From Candidatus Fimadaptatus faecigallinarum (GTDB taxonomy: Bacteria; Bacillota; Clostridia; Christensenellales; Aristaeellaceae), in contig DVNK01000027.1 in assembly GCA_018714445.1 (NCBI GenBank), forward strand, positions 56,369-120,368: DNA of 64,000 nucleotides, read 5' to 3'. The notes under the pieces were generated by a model. The model saw only the letters and a program-made list of their open reading frames with translations. It was not told the DNA's origin and searched no databases. Numbering within the stretch: the stretch's first letter is position 1; the number at the start of each line of letters is the position of its first letter. The position numbers were made by a program, and so were the translations under genes. Positions 35,532-45,109 of this stretch are shown here, one piece after another.

Positions 35532-36821
35532 ATGCTTACGCAGGCTCCGCGCGGAACCAAGGACGTACTGCCGGATGAGAGCTATCTATGGCAGCTGATT
35601 GAAAAGACGCAGCGCGAGGTGTGCGCGCTGTACGGCATGCGCGAGGTGCGCACGCCGGTGATCGAACACACCGAACTGTTTCAGCGCTCCGTCGGCGATA
35701 CTACCGACGTGGTGCAAAAGGAAATGTACACGTTTAAGGATCGCGGCGACCGCTCGATAACGCTCAAACCCGAGGGCACTGCGGGCGTGGTGCGCGCGTT
35801 CATAGAGAGCGGACTGTGCGCACAGCCGCTGCCGCAGAAGATGTGCTATATCAACTGCCCGGTGTTCCGGTATGAGGCGCCGCAGTCCGGGCGGCTGCGC
35901 GAGCATCACCAGTTTGGCGTGGAGGTATTCGGCGCGCCCGATGCGAGCTGCGATGCCGAACTGATATCGCTGGCGCTGGACGTCATGGGCCGGCTGGGCG
36001 TAAAGGGCCTGATGCTGCGCATCAATTCGATAGGCTGTCCCACCTGCCGCGAGACGTACAAGCGCAAGCTGATAGACTTCTTGAACGAGCGCCGCGATCA
36101 GCTGTGCAAGACCTGCCTGGACCGCATGGAGCGCAATCCGCTGCGCGTGCTGGACTGCAAGGAGCCGGGCTGCAAGGCGGCGACCGTGGGCGCGCCTTCG
36201 ATACTGGACAACCTGTGCGACGACTGCCGGAATCACTTTGACGCGCTCAAGCGCTACCTGGACGCGCTGGGCATAGCGTACGAGGTCGACAGCCGCATAG
36301 TGCGCGGGCTGGACTACTACACCAAGACCGTGTTTGAGATAATAACGACCGTGCCCGGCGAGGACGGCAAGCCCGCGGGCGAACTGACCGTATGCGGCGG
36401 CGGCCGTTACGACGGCCTGGTAGAGCAGGTCGGCGGGCCCAAGTGCGCCGGCATAGGCTTTGGCATGGGCGAGGAGCGGCTGATAATGGTCATGCGCCAG
36501 CAGGGCATAGCGCCGGTCGCGCCGCGGCTGTACGATGCGTTCATAGTCACGATGGGCGCGGATGCGCGCGTGGAGGGCATGCTGCTGGCGCGCGAGCTGC
36601 GCGCTGCCGGGCTGCGGTGCGACATAGACCATGCCGCGCGCTCTATGAAGGCGCAGTTCAAGTACGCGGGCAAGCTGGGCGCGCCGGTCGTGGCGGTGCT
36701 GGCGGGCGACGAGCTGGCTCAGGGCGTGGTCAAACTCAAGGACATGGCGGCGTCCGAGGAGCACACGGTGCCGCGCGCCCAAGCCGTGGCCGAGATAGCG
36801 CGGCTGGCGGGCAAGGCCTGA
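35532..36821 (+). CDS. hisS: Histidyl-tRNA synthetase
   Basis: 429 residues. Class II motifs: APRGTKDVLPDES at the N-terminus, motif 1 (YGMREVRTPVIEHTELFQRSVGDTTDVVQKEMYTF), motif 2 (CPVFRYEAPQSGRLREHHQFGVE), the HisA loop VRGLDYYTKTVFE and motif 3 (FGMGEERL). The C-terminal anticodon-binding domain is complete. A four-Cys set (CPTC, CKTC) in the insertion domain suggests bound zinc. ATG 35532 follows GGGGAGG; the upstream in-frame sequence is the T-box leader, not protein. Confidence 0.97.
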   Translation: MLTQAPRGTKDVLPDESYLWQLIEKTQREVCALYGMREVRTPVIEHTELFQRSVGDTTDVVQKEMYTFKDRGDRSITLKPEGTAGVVRAFIESGLCAQPLPQKMCYINCPVFRYEAPQSGRLREHHQFGVEVFGAPDASCDAELISLALDVMGRLGVKGLMLRINSIGCPTCRETYKRKLIDFLNERRDQLCKTCLDRMERNPLRVLDCKEPGCKAATVGAPSILDNLCDDCRNHFDALKRYLDALGIAYEVDSRIVRGLDYYTKTVFEIITTVPGEDGKPAGELTVCGGGRYDGLVEQVGGPKCAGIGFGMGEERLIMVMRQQGIAPVAPRLYDAFIVTMGADARVEGMLLARELRAAGLRCDIDHAARSMKAQFKYAGKLGAPVVAVLAGDELAQGVVKLKDMAASEEHTVPRAQAVAEIARLAGKA

Positions 36822-36975
36822 TCGGGTCTGCTAAGTCAGGACTTGCTGCAAGCTGAGCATATCCCGGCTTGCAGGCGCCGCGCGTGCGACGCGGCGATTG
36901 GATGAGCGCTTACATTGCGATACGGCGACGGCCCGCGCGACGTCGGGCCGCGCCGCATGGAAAGGATGTATTGAT

Positions 36976-38763
36976 ATGGCAGTTTCTATAAAGGACTGGA
37001 AGCGCACGCGCTACTGTGGCGAGCTGCGCGCGGCGGACGTGGGCCAGACGGTCACGCTGGACGGCTGGGTACAGCGCACGCGCAATCTGGGCGGCCTGAT
37101 ATTCGTATGGCTGCGCGACCGCAGCGGACTGGTGCAGGTGGTATTCGACGAGAGCGTGTGCGGACGCGAGGCGTTCGAGCTGGGAGAGAGCCTGCGCAGC
37201 GAGTACGTCGTCAGCATACGCGGCGAGGTGCGCGCACGCGAAGAGGCCATGCGCAACGCCAAGCTCGATACCGGCGACATAGAGGTATTCGTAAAGGAAG
37301 CCGCGCTGTTCAACAAGAGCGAGACTCCGCCGATCTACATCGACGACAACGCCAACGAATCCGAGACGGTGCGCCTGAAGTACCGCTATCTGGACCTGCG
37401 CCGGCCGTCGCTGCAGCGCACGATACGCATGCGCCACAAGATAATCAACACCATCCGCAACTACATGGACGAACAGGGCTTTACCGAGGTCGAGACGCCT
37501 ATACTGACCAAGTCCACGCCCGAGGGCGCGCGCGACTACCTGGTGCCCAGCCGCGTGCATCCGGGCACGTTCTACGCGCTGCCGCAGTCGCCGCAGATAT
37601 ATAAGCAGCTGCTGATGCTGGCCGGGTTTGACAAGTACTATCAGGTCGCGCGGTGCTTCCGCGACGAGGACTCGCGCGCCGACCGCCAGCCCGAGTTCAC
37701 CCAGCTCGACATGGAGATGTCGTTTGCCGACATGGAGATGATACAGACCGTGGTCGAGGGCGCATTCGAGCGGGTGTTCAAGGACGTGCTGGGCATTGAG
37801 CTTGAGCTGCCGCTGCCGCGCATGACCTGGCAGTACGCCATGGACAACTACGGCTCCGACAAGCCCGATACCCGGTTTGAGATGCGGCTCAAGGATGTAA
37901 GCGACGTGGTGCGTCAGTGCGGGTTTGGAGTGTTCGAGAATGCGATAGCCGCCGGCGGCAGCGTGCGCGGCATAAACGCCAAGGGCCTGGCGCCCGAGAT
38001 GCCCCGCAAGCAGATAGACGCGCTGACCGAGCTGGTCAAGACCTATCATGCCAAGGGCCTGGCGTGGGTGACCGTGCAGCCCGATGGCAGCGTTAAGTCG
38101 TCGTTTGTGAAGTTCCTTTCGCCTGAGAAGATGGCCGAGCTGGTCGCGGCTATGGACGGTCAGCCGGGCGACGCGCTGTTCTTCGTGGCCGACAAGAACG
38201 CCACGGTGTATCAGGCGTTGGGCGCGCTGCGTCTGGAGATCGCGCACCGGCATAACCTGATACCCGAGGGCAAGTACAACCTGTTCTGGGTGACCGAGTT
38301 CCCGATGTACGAGTGGAGCGACGAGGAAGGCCGCTATATGGCGATGCACCATCCGTTCACATCGTGCATGGAGGAGGACCTGCCGCTGCTGGATACCGAC
38401 ATGGGCAAGGTGCGCGCCAACGCGTACGACCTGGTGCTCAACGGCATCGAGATGGGTTCGGGCTCTATCCGCATACACTCCAGCGAGGTGCAGTCGCAGA
38501 CCTTCGACAAGCTGGGCATAAGCCGCGAGGAGGCGCAGCATCGGTTCGGGTTCCTGCTTGAGGCGTTCAAGTACGGCACGCCGCCGCACGGCGGATTCGC
38601 GTTCGGCATAGACCGCATGATAATGCAGCTGACCGGCGCGGGCAGCCTGCGCGACGTGATAGCGTTCCCCAAGGGCCAGGGCGCGAACTGCCTGATGATG
38701 GATACGCCCAGCGACGTCAATCCCGAACAGCTCAAGGCGCTTAAGATAAAGCTCGATCTGTAA
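36976..38763 (+). CDS. aspS: Aspartyl-tRNA synthetase (bacterial type)
   Basis: 595 residues, full bacterial length. An N-terminal OB-fold anticodon domain (VTLDGWVQRTRNLGGLIFVWLRDRSG) is followed by motif 1, the QSPQIYKQLLMLAGFDKYYQVARCFRDEDSRADRQPEFTQLD region (motif 2), a GAD insertion domain (about 290-420) and motif 3 (GGFAFGIDRMIM). It charges tRNA-Asp, whose gene lies at 1876-1949. AAAGGA precedes ATG 36976. It lies 154 bp after hisS under the shared T-box. Confidence 0.97.
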   Translation: MAVSIKDWKRTRYCGELRAADVGQTVTLDGWVQRTRNLGGLIFVWLRDRSGLVQVVFDESVCGREAFELGESLRSEYVVSIRGEVRAREEAMRNAKLDTGDIEVFVKEAALFNKSETPPIYIDDNANESETVRLKYRYLDLRRPSLQRTIRMRHKIINTIRNYMDEQGFTEVETPILTKSTPEGARDYLVPSRVHPGTFYALPQSPQIYKQLLMLAGFDKYYQVARCFRDEDSRADRQPEFTQLDMEMSFADMEMIQTVVEGAFERVFKDVLGIELELPLPRMTWQYAMDNYGSDKPDTRFEMRLKDVSDVVRQCGFGVFENAIAAGGSVRGINAKGLAPEMPRKQIDALTELVKTYHAKGLAWVTVQPDGSVKSSFVKFLSPEKMAELVAAMDGQPGDALFFVADKNATVYQALGALRLEIAHRHNLIPEGKYNLFWVTEFPMYEWSDEEGRYMAMHHPFTSCMEEDLPLLDTDMGKVRANAYDLVLNGIEMGSGSIRIHSSEVQSQTFDKLGISREEAQHRFGFLLEAFKYGTPPHGGFAFGIDRMIMQLTGAGSLRDVIAFPKGQGANCLMMDTPSDVNPEQLKALKIKLDL

Positions 38764-38853
38764 ATCCATCTATCCGCGATTGATTTTCCGCAAAAGCGTG
38801 TTTTAAAGCGCGTGACCGGGTTATATTATTATTGAATGCTGGAGGCGAATTGT

Positions 38854-39312
38854 ATGCGCAGGACCGGTACGGTCGTAATGGATACAGACGGTGCGCTGAA
38901 GCTGCGCGTCGTGCGTCCGGCCGAGTGCGAGCACTGCGGCATGTGCCCGGGACGCGAGCTGTTGCTCGATCTGCCCGCGGGCGACTGGCACGTCGGCGAC
39001 GAGGTGGCGATAGAGCTGCCGGGCGACCGGCTGCTGCGCGCGTCGGCGCTGGCGTATCTCACGCCGCTGGCAGGACTGATCGTCGGGCTGCTGTTGGGCA
39101 GCGCGGCGGGCGATGCGCTGGGCATGAGCGCCGAGGCCGCAAGCGCGGTGGGCGGCGTGGCACTGATGGCGCTGGGATTTTTGGGCGTCAAGCTGTTGTC
39201 GCCGCGGCTTAGCCGCAGCGGGGCGCTGGCGCTGGACATGACCCCGTGTGGCCGCAAGGCCGATGAGTTGCGGAAAATCAAGGCCGACAGGGCGGATGAT
39301 GGAGGTAATTGA
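38854..39312 (+). CDS. RseC/MucC-like membrane redox protein
   Basis: 152 residues from ATG 38854 with GGAGG upstream. A short N-terminal domain with the CEHCGMC motif and a C five residues later precedes two transmembrane helices (about 62-82 and 90-112) and a basic tail. This layout matches RseC/MucC (SoxR-reducing system) proteins, often encoded beside RNF complexes. Here it sits 1 bp before trxA, which suggests a thiol-redox link (inference). Confidence 0.72.
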   Translation: MRRTGTVVMDTDGALKLRVVRPAECEHCGMCPGRELLLDLPAGDWHVGDEVAIELPGDRLLRASALAYLTPLAGLIVGLLLGSAAGDALGMSAEAASAVGGVALMALGFLGVKLLSPRLSRSGALALDMTPCGRKADELRKIKADRADDGGN

Positions 39313-39313
39313 C

Positions 39314-39637
39314 ATGTCTGAATATGTAACCGAATGGAATGGCAAGACGTTTCAGCAGGCGCTGAGTGGAGATACGCCGGTGCTGGTCGACTTCTGGGCG
39401 ACTTGGTGCGGTCCGTGCCGCATGATGGCTCCGGTCGTTGACAAGGTCGCGCAGGAGTACGCAGGTAAGCTGCGCGTGGGCAAGGTCAACGTCGATGAGT
39501 CGCCCGAGCTGGCGGAAAAGTACATGGTGATGAACATACCGACGCTGGTACTGCTCAAGGGCGGCGAACAGGTCGACCGCATAGTCGGCGCGCGCTCGCC
39601 TCAGGACCTGAAGAAGTGGCTGGATCAGCTCATCTGA
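39314..39637 (+). CDS. trxA: Thioredoxin
   Basis: 107 residues with the active site WATWCGPCRMMAP (Cys-Gly-Pro-Cys), the buried Asp (VDFWA) and the cis-Pro in NIPTLVLLKGG, i.e. a standard thioredoxin. GGAGG precedes ATG 39314, which lies 1 bp after the stop of the RseC-like gene. It reduces protein disulfides in the cytoplasm. A strong terminator follows. Confidence 0.96.
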   Translation: MSEYVTEWNGKTFQQALSGDTPVLVDFWATWCGPCRMMAPVVDKVAQEYAGKLRVGKVNVDESPELAEKYMVMNIPTLVLLKGGEQVDRIVGARSPQDLKKWLDQLI

Positions 39638-39677
39638 ACGCTGACTGCCTGACCGGAATACATAGAGCATGATTCTA

Positions 39678-39711
39678 CGCCCCGCGGCACCAATGCCGCG
39701 GGGCGTTTTTG
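39678..39711 (+). terminator. Strong terminator after trxA
   Basis: Perfect 12-bp stem CGCCCCGCGGCA/TGCCGCGGGGCG, loop CCAA, TTTTT. Confidence 0.95.
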
Positions 39712-40045
39712 CATGGACTGAGTTTGAGCGGCGGATGCGCCCATATATGAAATTGTGCGCCTGGACGTGGCTCTGCGCAGCGGCACGAGCTGCGGTCGGG
39801 CAAGGCCATGCGTTGCGGCAGCGCAGGAGCAATGCAAGCAAGCGCCTGCGGCCGGGCGCGGCCTCATATGGGGGCAATGCCTGGCGCGGCTGGCGGAGCT
39901 AAGCCTCCAATTTGCGCGTACAAACGCGCTTGACGCGCGCGCGTTAAGCTCAGCGTGCGGCAAAGTAAACAAAGCGCGCCGCCGGTGCGCAGGCGCCCCT
40001 GATATTGCGCGCCCTTTGTCTTATTGTTACATTTTTTGGAGCGAC
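39712..40045. other. Gene-free spacer before the RNase J promoter
   Basis: About 330 bp; the open frames lack ribosome binding sites and family features. Nothing recognised. Confidence 0.45.
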
Positions 40046-40074
40046 TTATCAAACGCCGCAATATGTGGTATAAT
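40046..40074 (+). promoter_or_regulatory. Promoter of the RNase J gene
   Basis: TTATCA (40046-40051), 17-nt spacer, TATAAT (40069-40074). The leader to the start codon is about 225 nt and contains a CCTGAT/ATCAGG hairpin (about 40201-40224). Confidence 0.75.
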
Positions 40075-40305
40075 CAATTAGTTGATTAAGTTCGTTTGCC
40101 TCAAAAGCCCGGGCGCGGCCGTTGTCTGTGCGTTCCGACAGCGAGCTCCCGCGGCGTCAATATAAAAGGTGACCATATAGGCAGCCGGCATGGCCAGATG
40201 CCCTGATTTTGCATACGCATCAGGCTGACGGCGGACGGTTCCGGGTGATCGAGTGATATCAAAATACGGGGCGAATGCTCCATAAAACAGGAGGGGAGTA
40301 ATGAT

Positions 40306-41985
40306 TTGGCAAACAGATCTAAGGCCAACAAAGGCTCAAAACTCAAGATAATCCCGCTGGGCGGGGTGGACGAGATAGGCAAGAACATGACCGTGTACGA
40401 GTATGAGGACGATATGATCGTCGTCGACTGCGGCTCGATATTCCCGCAGGAGGACATGCTCGGCGTGGACCTGGTGATACCCGACACGACCTATATCGAA
40501 AAAAACGTGTCCAAGTTGCGCGGCTTTTTGATAACCCACGGCCACGAGGACCACATAGGCGCAACGCCCTATGTGTTCGAAAAGCTCAAGGCGCCGGTGT
40601 ACGGCACGCGGCTGACGCTGGCGCTGGTCGAGCACAAGCTCAAGGAGCGCCGCGTCAACGGCGTCGACCTGAAGGTCATAGAGCCGCATGACGTGGTGCA
40701 GCTGGGCGCGTTCAAGGTCGAGTTCCTGCATGTGAACCATTCTATCGCCGGAGCGGTGGCTATGGCGATACATACGCCGGTGGGAACCGTAATACACACC
40801 GGCGACTTCAAGATCGACTATACGCCGGTGGACGGCGCGCAGTTCGACCTGGGTCGGCTGGCGCAGCTGGGCGAGGAGGGCGTGCTGGCGCTGCTGTGCG
40901 ACTCGACCAACGTCGAGCGCCCGGGCTATACGATGAGCGAACGCACCGTGGGCGCGACGTTTGAAAACCTGTTCCACGACGCGCACGGACGCATCATAAT
41001 CGCCATGTTCGCCTCGAACATACACCGCATACAGCAGGTCGTCGATTCGGCCGTGCGCCATAACCGCAAGGTGTGCCTGTGCGGCCGCAGCATGGTCAAC
41101 GTCAGCAAGGTCGCGATACAGCTGGGCGAGCTGCTGATACCCGAGGGCAAGCTTATTTCGATAGACGACCTGGACCGTTATAGCGACGACGAGATAGTCG
41201 TGATAACCACCGGCAGCCAGGGCGAGACGATGTCGGGCCTTACGCGCATGGCGTTCTCAGAGCACAAAAAGCTCGAGATCAAGGAGAGCGACATGGTCAT
41301 AATCTCGGCCTCGCCGATACCCGGCAACGAGAAGTCGGTGTCGCGCGTGATAAACCAGCTGGTGCGGCGGCGCGCGACGGTCATCTACGAGGCGCTGGCC
41401 GACGTGCACGTGTCCGGTCACGCCTGTCAGGAGGAGCTCAAGCTCATACATGTGCTGACCAAGCCCAAGTTCTTCATACCGGTGCACGGCGAGGCGCGGC
41501 ATCTGCATCAGCACGCGCGCATGGCGCACGAGCTGGGCATGCCCGAGAAGAACATACGCGTGCCCGAACTGGGCCAGGTGTTCGAGCTGAGCCGCAACTC
41601 GATGAGCTCGGCAGGCACGGTGCCGGTGGGCAGCATATTGATAGACGGCCTGGGCATAGGCGACGTGGGCAACGTGGTGCTGCGCGACCGCAAGCTGCTG
41701 TCGCAGGACGGACTGATAATCGTCGTTATGGCGATAGACCACGACCTGGGCGTTGTGGCGTCGGGTCCGGACATAATCTCGCGCGGGTTCGTGTACGTGC
41801 GCGAGAGCGAGGAGATGATGGAGGGCGCGCGCGTGGCGGCCAAGAATGCGCTGGACGCCTTCCAGACAATCGAGCCCGGCGACTGGGGCGCGGTCAAGCA
41901 CAAGGTGCGCGAAGAGGTCTCGCACTACATATTCGATCGCATAAAGCGCAGCCCGATGATACTGCCCATAATAATCGAGGTCTGA
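40306..41985 (+). CDS. rnj: Ribonuclease J
   Basis: 559 residues from TTG 40306, with AGGAGGGG about 9 nt upstream. The metallo-beta-lactamase/beta-CASP fold is explicit: IPLGGVDEIGKNMTVYEYE, the zinc motif LITHGHEDHIGA, HTGDFKID, CDSTNVERPGYTMSE and the C-terminal IPVHGEARHLHQHARMAHELG. RNase J degrades and matures RNA (5'-3' exo plus endo). It is followed by a YlbF-family gene, which links it to mRNA turnover. The non-ATG start plus a long leader may allow autoregulation (inference). Confidence 0.96.
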   Translation: MANRSKANKGSKLKIIPLGGVDEIGKNMTVYEYEDDMIVVDCGSIFPQEDMLGVDLVIPDTTYIEKNVSKLRGFLITHGHEDHIGATPYVFEKLKAPVYGTRLTLALVEHKLKERRVNGVDLKVIEPHDVVQLGAFKVEFLHVNHSIAGAVAMAIHTPVGTVIHTGDFKIDYTPVDGAQFDLGRLAQLGEEGVLALLCDSTNVERPGYTMSERTVGATFENLFHDAHGRIIIAMFASNIHRIQQVVDSAVRHNRKVCLCGRSMVNVSKVAIQLGELLIPEGKLISIDDLDRYSDDEIVVITTGSQGETMSGLTRMAFSEHKKLEIKESDMVIISASPIPGNEKSVSRVINQLVRRRATVIYEALADVHVSGHACQEELKLIHVLTKPKFFIPVHGEARHLHQHARMAHELGMPEKNIRVPELGQVFELSRNSMSSAGTVPVGSILIDGLGIGDVGNVVLRDRKLLSQDGLIIVVMAIDHDLGVVASGPDIISRGFVYVRESEEMMEGARVAAKNALDAFQTIEPGDWGAVKHKVREEVSHYIFDRIKRSPMILPIIIEV

Positions 41986-42064
41986 GTGCCCCGCGCGGCA
42001 TGGAACGATTTGGCCGGCGCGCGCGTCTAATGGGCGCCCGGCTCCATTGGAGGATATCAGGCGA

Positions 42065-42412
42065 ATGAATGTTTACGACAAGGCTCATGAACTGGCCGCA
42101 TGCCTGAAGCAGAGCGACGAGTACCGCGAGTACCAGCGTCTGCGCGATGCGGCTTACGAGGATTCGACCAACAAGGCGCTGCTGGACGAGTACAAGCGCC
42201 TGCAGTTCCAGGCGCAGGTCAAGTTCGCCAGCGGCGACCGTCCCGATGAGCAGGACATGCAGCGGATGCAGGCGATAGGCAACCTGCTCCAGTTCAATCC
42301 GGACGCGAGCAGCTTTCTGCTGGCGGAGTTCCGCTTTCAGAAGATGCTGGCAGACATATACAAGATACTGGGCGACGCGGCGGGCATAGACCTGGACATG
42401 CTGCGCTCGTAG
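42065..42412 (+). CDS. YlbF/YmcA-family regulator
   Basis: 115 residues, helical, with YDKAHELAACLKQSDEYREYQRLRDAAYED and ALLDEYKRLQFQAQ, the YlbF/YmcA (DUF964) pattern. In Bacillus subtilis these proteins form the complex that specifies RNase Y cleavage. The position 79 bp after the RNase J gene supports a role in RNA decay. GGAGG precedes ATG 42065. Next gene: mltG, 21 bp later. Confidence 0.85.
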   Translation: MNVYDKAHELAACLKQSDEYREYQRLRDAAYEDSTNKALLDEYKRLQFQAQVKFASGDRPDEQDMQRMQAIGNLLQFNPDASSFLLAEFRFQKMLADIYKILGDAAGIDLDMLRS

Positions 42413-42433
42413 CGCCCGCATAGCGGAGGCAAA

Positions 42434-43735
42434 ATGGCAAAAGCGAAGAAGCCCAACCGCAAAAAGCGGTACCGGGAGTACGACGCCGAGACGCTCATGC
42501 AGGAGCGGCAGTACGGCTTTTTCTGGTATGACTGGATCTGGCGGGTGATACGGCCGCTGCTGATAGGCGCGCTGTCGCTCATCATGATATCCGGCATGTT
42601 GCTGTCGGGCTGGAACTACATAAACTCCAAGTACCTGTTGCCGGTGGATCCCACCGACAGCACGCCCGTGGTGTTTGAGATAGAGAGTGGTTCGTCGCTT
42701 ACGACGATATCGCGCCAGCTCGAGGAACAGGGGCTGATTCGCAATAAGACCGTGTTCAAGTACATGGTCGACTTTCAGGGGCTCAGCGGCCGCATAAAGG
42801 CCGGCGCGTACAACCTGAGCCGCGACATGACGCTCAGCGAGATAATAAACGAACTGTCCAGCAGCTCCGCGCCCACCGAGCGCACCATAACGCTGATAGA
42901 GGGCTGGACCTGCGAGGACATAGCCGAGTATCTGGTGCGCCAGGGCGCGCTGACCGATACCGAGGAGTTCCTGAAACTGTGCTCCGACACGGAGACGTTC
43001 AGCGCATACTACGTGGTAAACGAGCTGACGTCGCTGGTGCCCGAGGACCAGCTCAGCCAGCGCCGCTATGCGCTGGAAGGCTATCTCTCGCCGGATACGT
43101 ACAACATCTATCTCAACGAATCCGCCGAGAACATAATAAAGCGCCTGCTCAATCAGAGCGAAAAGGTGATCTGGGACATATACGACCAGCGCGAGCAGAA
43201 AAAGAGTATGCTGCTCGATCCCAATGACCCCGACGCCACGACCGACGACGTCGACTTGCCGGGCGTCGACCTCAATCAGGACGAGCTGTACATACTCGCC
43301 TCCATAATCGAGAAGGAAGCCAAGCCCGACGACTTTGCCAAGGTGTCGGCGGTGTTCCATAACCGCCTGGCTGAGGGCATGCGGCTGGAGAGCTGCGCGA
43401 CGGTGCAGTACGTGCTGGGTACGACGCGCCTGGCGTTGACCGACAGCGATACTTCGGTCGATTCGCCGTACAACACATATAAAAACAGCGGTCTGCCGAT
43501 AGGCCCGATCTGCAATCCGTCGCGCGCGGCGCTGCAGGCGGCGGCGTTCCCAGATGAGGAATACTTAAACGAGGGCTATCTGTACTTCTGCAGCAAGGAT
43601 CCGACCTCGGGCGAGTTGCAGTTCTCCAAGACCTATGAGGAGCATCAGGCCGCAGTAGAACAGTATCGCCCGCTGTGGATTGAGTACGACAACAGCCGCG
43701 CCGGCAGCGACCAGGCGGGGCAGGAGGGACAGTAA
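42434..43735 (+). CDS. mltG: Endolytic peptidoglycan transglycosylase MltG
   Basis: 433 residues. A basic N-terminal cytoplasmic segment is followed by one transmembrane helix (about 42-62) and an extracellular YceG domain with a LysM-like part (VVFEIESGSSLTTISRQLEEQGLI), LEGYLSPDTYNIY, the catalytic Glu in LYILASIIEKEAK and the C-terminal NTYKNSGLPIGPICNPSRAALQAA. It cuts nascent glycan strands. In B. subtilis mltG (yrrL) stands near the U32 genes yrrN/yrrO, as it does here. Confidence 0.94.
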   Translation: MAKAKKPNRKKRYREYDAETLMQERQYGFFWYDWIWRVIRPLLIGALSLIMISGMLLSGWNYINSKYLLPVDPTDSTPVVFEIESGSSLTTISRQLEEQGLIRNKTVFKYMVDFQGLSGRIKAGAYNLSRDMTLSEIINELSSSSAPTERTITLIEGWTCEDIAEYLVRQGALTDTEEFLKLCSDTETFSAYYVVNELTSLVPEDQLSQRRYALEGYLSPDTYNIYLNESAENIIKRLLNQSEKVIWDIYDQREQKKSMLLDPNDPDATTDDVDLPGVDLNQDELYILASIIEKEAKPDDFAKVSAVFHNRLAEGMRLESCATVQYVLGTTRLALTDSDTSVDSPYNTYKNSGLPIGPICNPSRAALQAAAFPDEEYLNEGYLYFCSKDPTSGELQFSKTYEEHQAAVEQYRPLWIEYDNSRAGSDQAGQEGQ

Positions 43736-43741
43736 GCTGAT

Positions 43742-44980
43742 ATGATACCCGAACTGCTGTGTCCGGTGGGCGGGCCTAGACAGCTAAAGGCGGCGGTGCG
43801 ATTTGGCGCGGACGCCGTGTACATGGGCGTGCGCGAGTACGGATTGCGCGCGTTCGCAGGCAACTTCACTTACGAGGAGATGGCGCGGGCCATCTCCTTG
43901 TGTCATGCCGCGGGGGTAAAGGCGTATGTGACGCTGAACATATTCCCGCATGAGCGCGACCTGCCGGGGCTGCTTGAAGCCGCGCGGCGCGTGCGCGACA
44001 TGGGCGCCGACGCGGCGATAGTGTCCGACATTGGCGCGCTGGACATGCTGGCGCAGGAGGCGCCCGGGCTGGAGCTGCACCTGAGCACGCAGGCCAATAC
44101 GATCAACAGTCGTGCGGCGCTGGTTGCTCACAGGTTGGGCGCAAAGCGCATAATACTTGCGCGCGAGGCCAGCCTGCAGGACATAGCCGCGATGCGGGCG
44201 CGACTGCCGGCCGATTGCGAGCTGGAGACGTTTGTGCATGGCGCGGTGTGCATGAGCTATTCGGGGCGGTGCGTGCTGTCGGACTACCTGACGGGGCGCG
44301 GCGCAAACCGGGGCGCATGTGCGCAGCCATGTCGTTGGCAGTACGCCGTAGTCGAGCGCAAGCGCCCGGGCGAGTATTTTCCGGTCGAGGCCGATGAGCG
44401 CGGCACATACATATTCTCATCAGGCGACCTGAGAATGCTGGAGCACATACCCGATCTGGTGAACGCGGGCGTGGATTCGCTCAAGATAGAGGGCCGCATG
44501 AAGAACGAATATTACGTGGCCTCGGTCACGCAGTGTTACCGGCGTGCGCTTGACCTGTACGCAGCCGCGCCCGAGCGGTTTCAACCCGACGCGCCTGAGG
44601 TAAAGGCGCTGAGTGCGGCGCTGGACCGCGTGAGCCATCGCCGGCATGATACAGGATTCTTCTATGGCGCGCCGTGTCCGTCGGGCGGCGCGGACGGGTT
44701 TTACCAGACCGCCGAGTTCGCGGCTTATGTGCTGGAGTATGAGCCGGCGACCGCGAGCGCGCTGGTTGAAGTGCGCAACGCGATGCTGATCGGCGACAGG
44801 TTGGGCGTGCTGACGCCCGGGGGCGGATTCGATTTCGAGTTGACCCGACTGGAGCGCCCCGACACCGGCGAACAGCTCGATGCGGCGCGAGTGGGCAAGA
44901 GCGTGGTCAGGATAAACATGCCCGCGGCGGTGGAACCGGGCGACATGCTCTGGGGCGTAGTGCGCAACCACCTGCGATGA
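43742..44980 (+). CDS. Peptidase U32-family protein (TrhP/RlhA-like RNA hydroxylation)
   Basis: 412 residues: ELLCPVGGPRQLKAAVRFGADAVYMG, LHLSTQANTINSRAA, ETFVHGAVCMSYSGRCVLSDYL and the Cys-rich NRGACAQPCRWQY, then DLKIEGRMK-like (DSLKIEGRMKNEYYVASV). Members such as TrhP hydroxylate tRNA U34 and RlhA modifies 23S rRNA C2501; both carry an Fe-S site formed by these Cys residues. The mltG neighbour fits the TrhP-type Firmicutes locus. The older protease assignment is doubtful. Confidence 0.85.
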   Translation: MIPELLCPVGGPRQLKAAVRFGADAVYMGVREYGLRAFAGNFTYEEMARAISLCHAAGVKAYVTLNIFPHERDLPGLLEAARRVRDMGADAAIVSDIGALDMLAQEAPGLELHLSTQANTINSRAALVAHRLGAKRIILAREASLQDIAAMRARLPADCELETFVHGAVCMSYSGRCVLSDYLTGRGANRGACAQPCRWQYAVVERKRPGEYFPVEADERGTYIFSSGDLRMLEHIPDLVNAGVDSLKIEGRMKNEYYVASVTQCYRRALDLYAAAPERFQPDAPEVKALSAALDRVSHRRHDTGFFYGAPCPSGGADGFYQTAEFAAYVLEYEPATASALVEVRNAMLIGDRLGVLTPGGGFDFELTRLERPDTGEQLDAARVGKSVVRINMPAAVEPGDMLWGVVRNHLR

Positions 44981-45028
44981 GGCGGGCCAAGTTGAATCGA
45001 CATGTGAATAGGATTAAGTGCATATGCA

Positions 45029-45073
45029 AATACCGCGCCGGACACGGTCAATCAGCGTGTCCGGCGCGGTATT
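45029..45073 (+). terminator. Long hairpin after the U32 gene
   Basis: A perfect 17-bp stem, 45029-45045 with 45057-45073 (core ACCGCGCCGGACAC), 11-nt loop. Only GAATTTG follows, so the T run is weak. Confidence 0.65.
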
Positions 45074-45109
45074 GAATTTGGGCGGATAATGGGCCGCGGC
45101 TGTCCAGCG

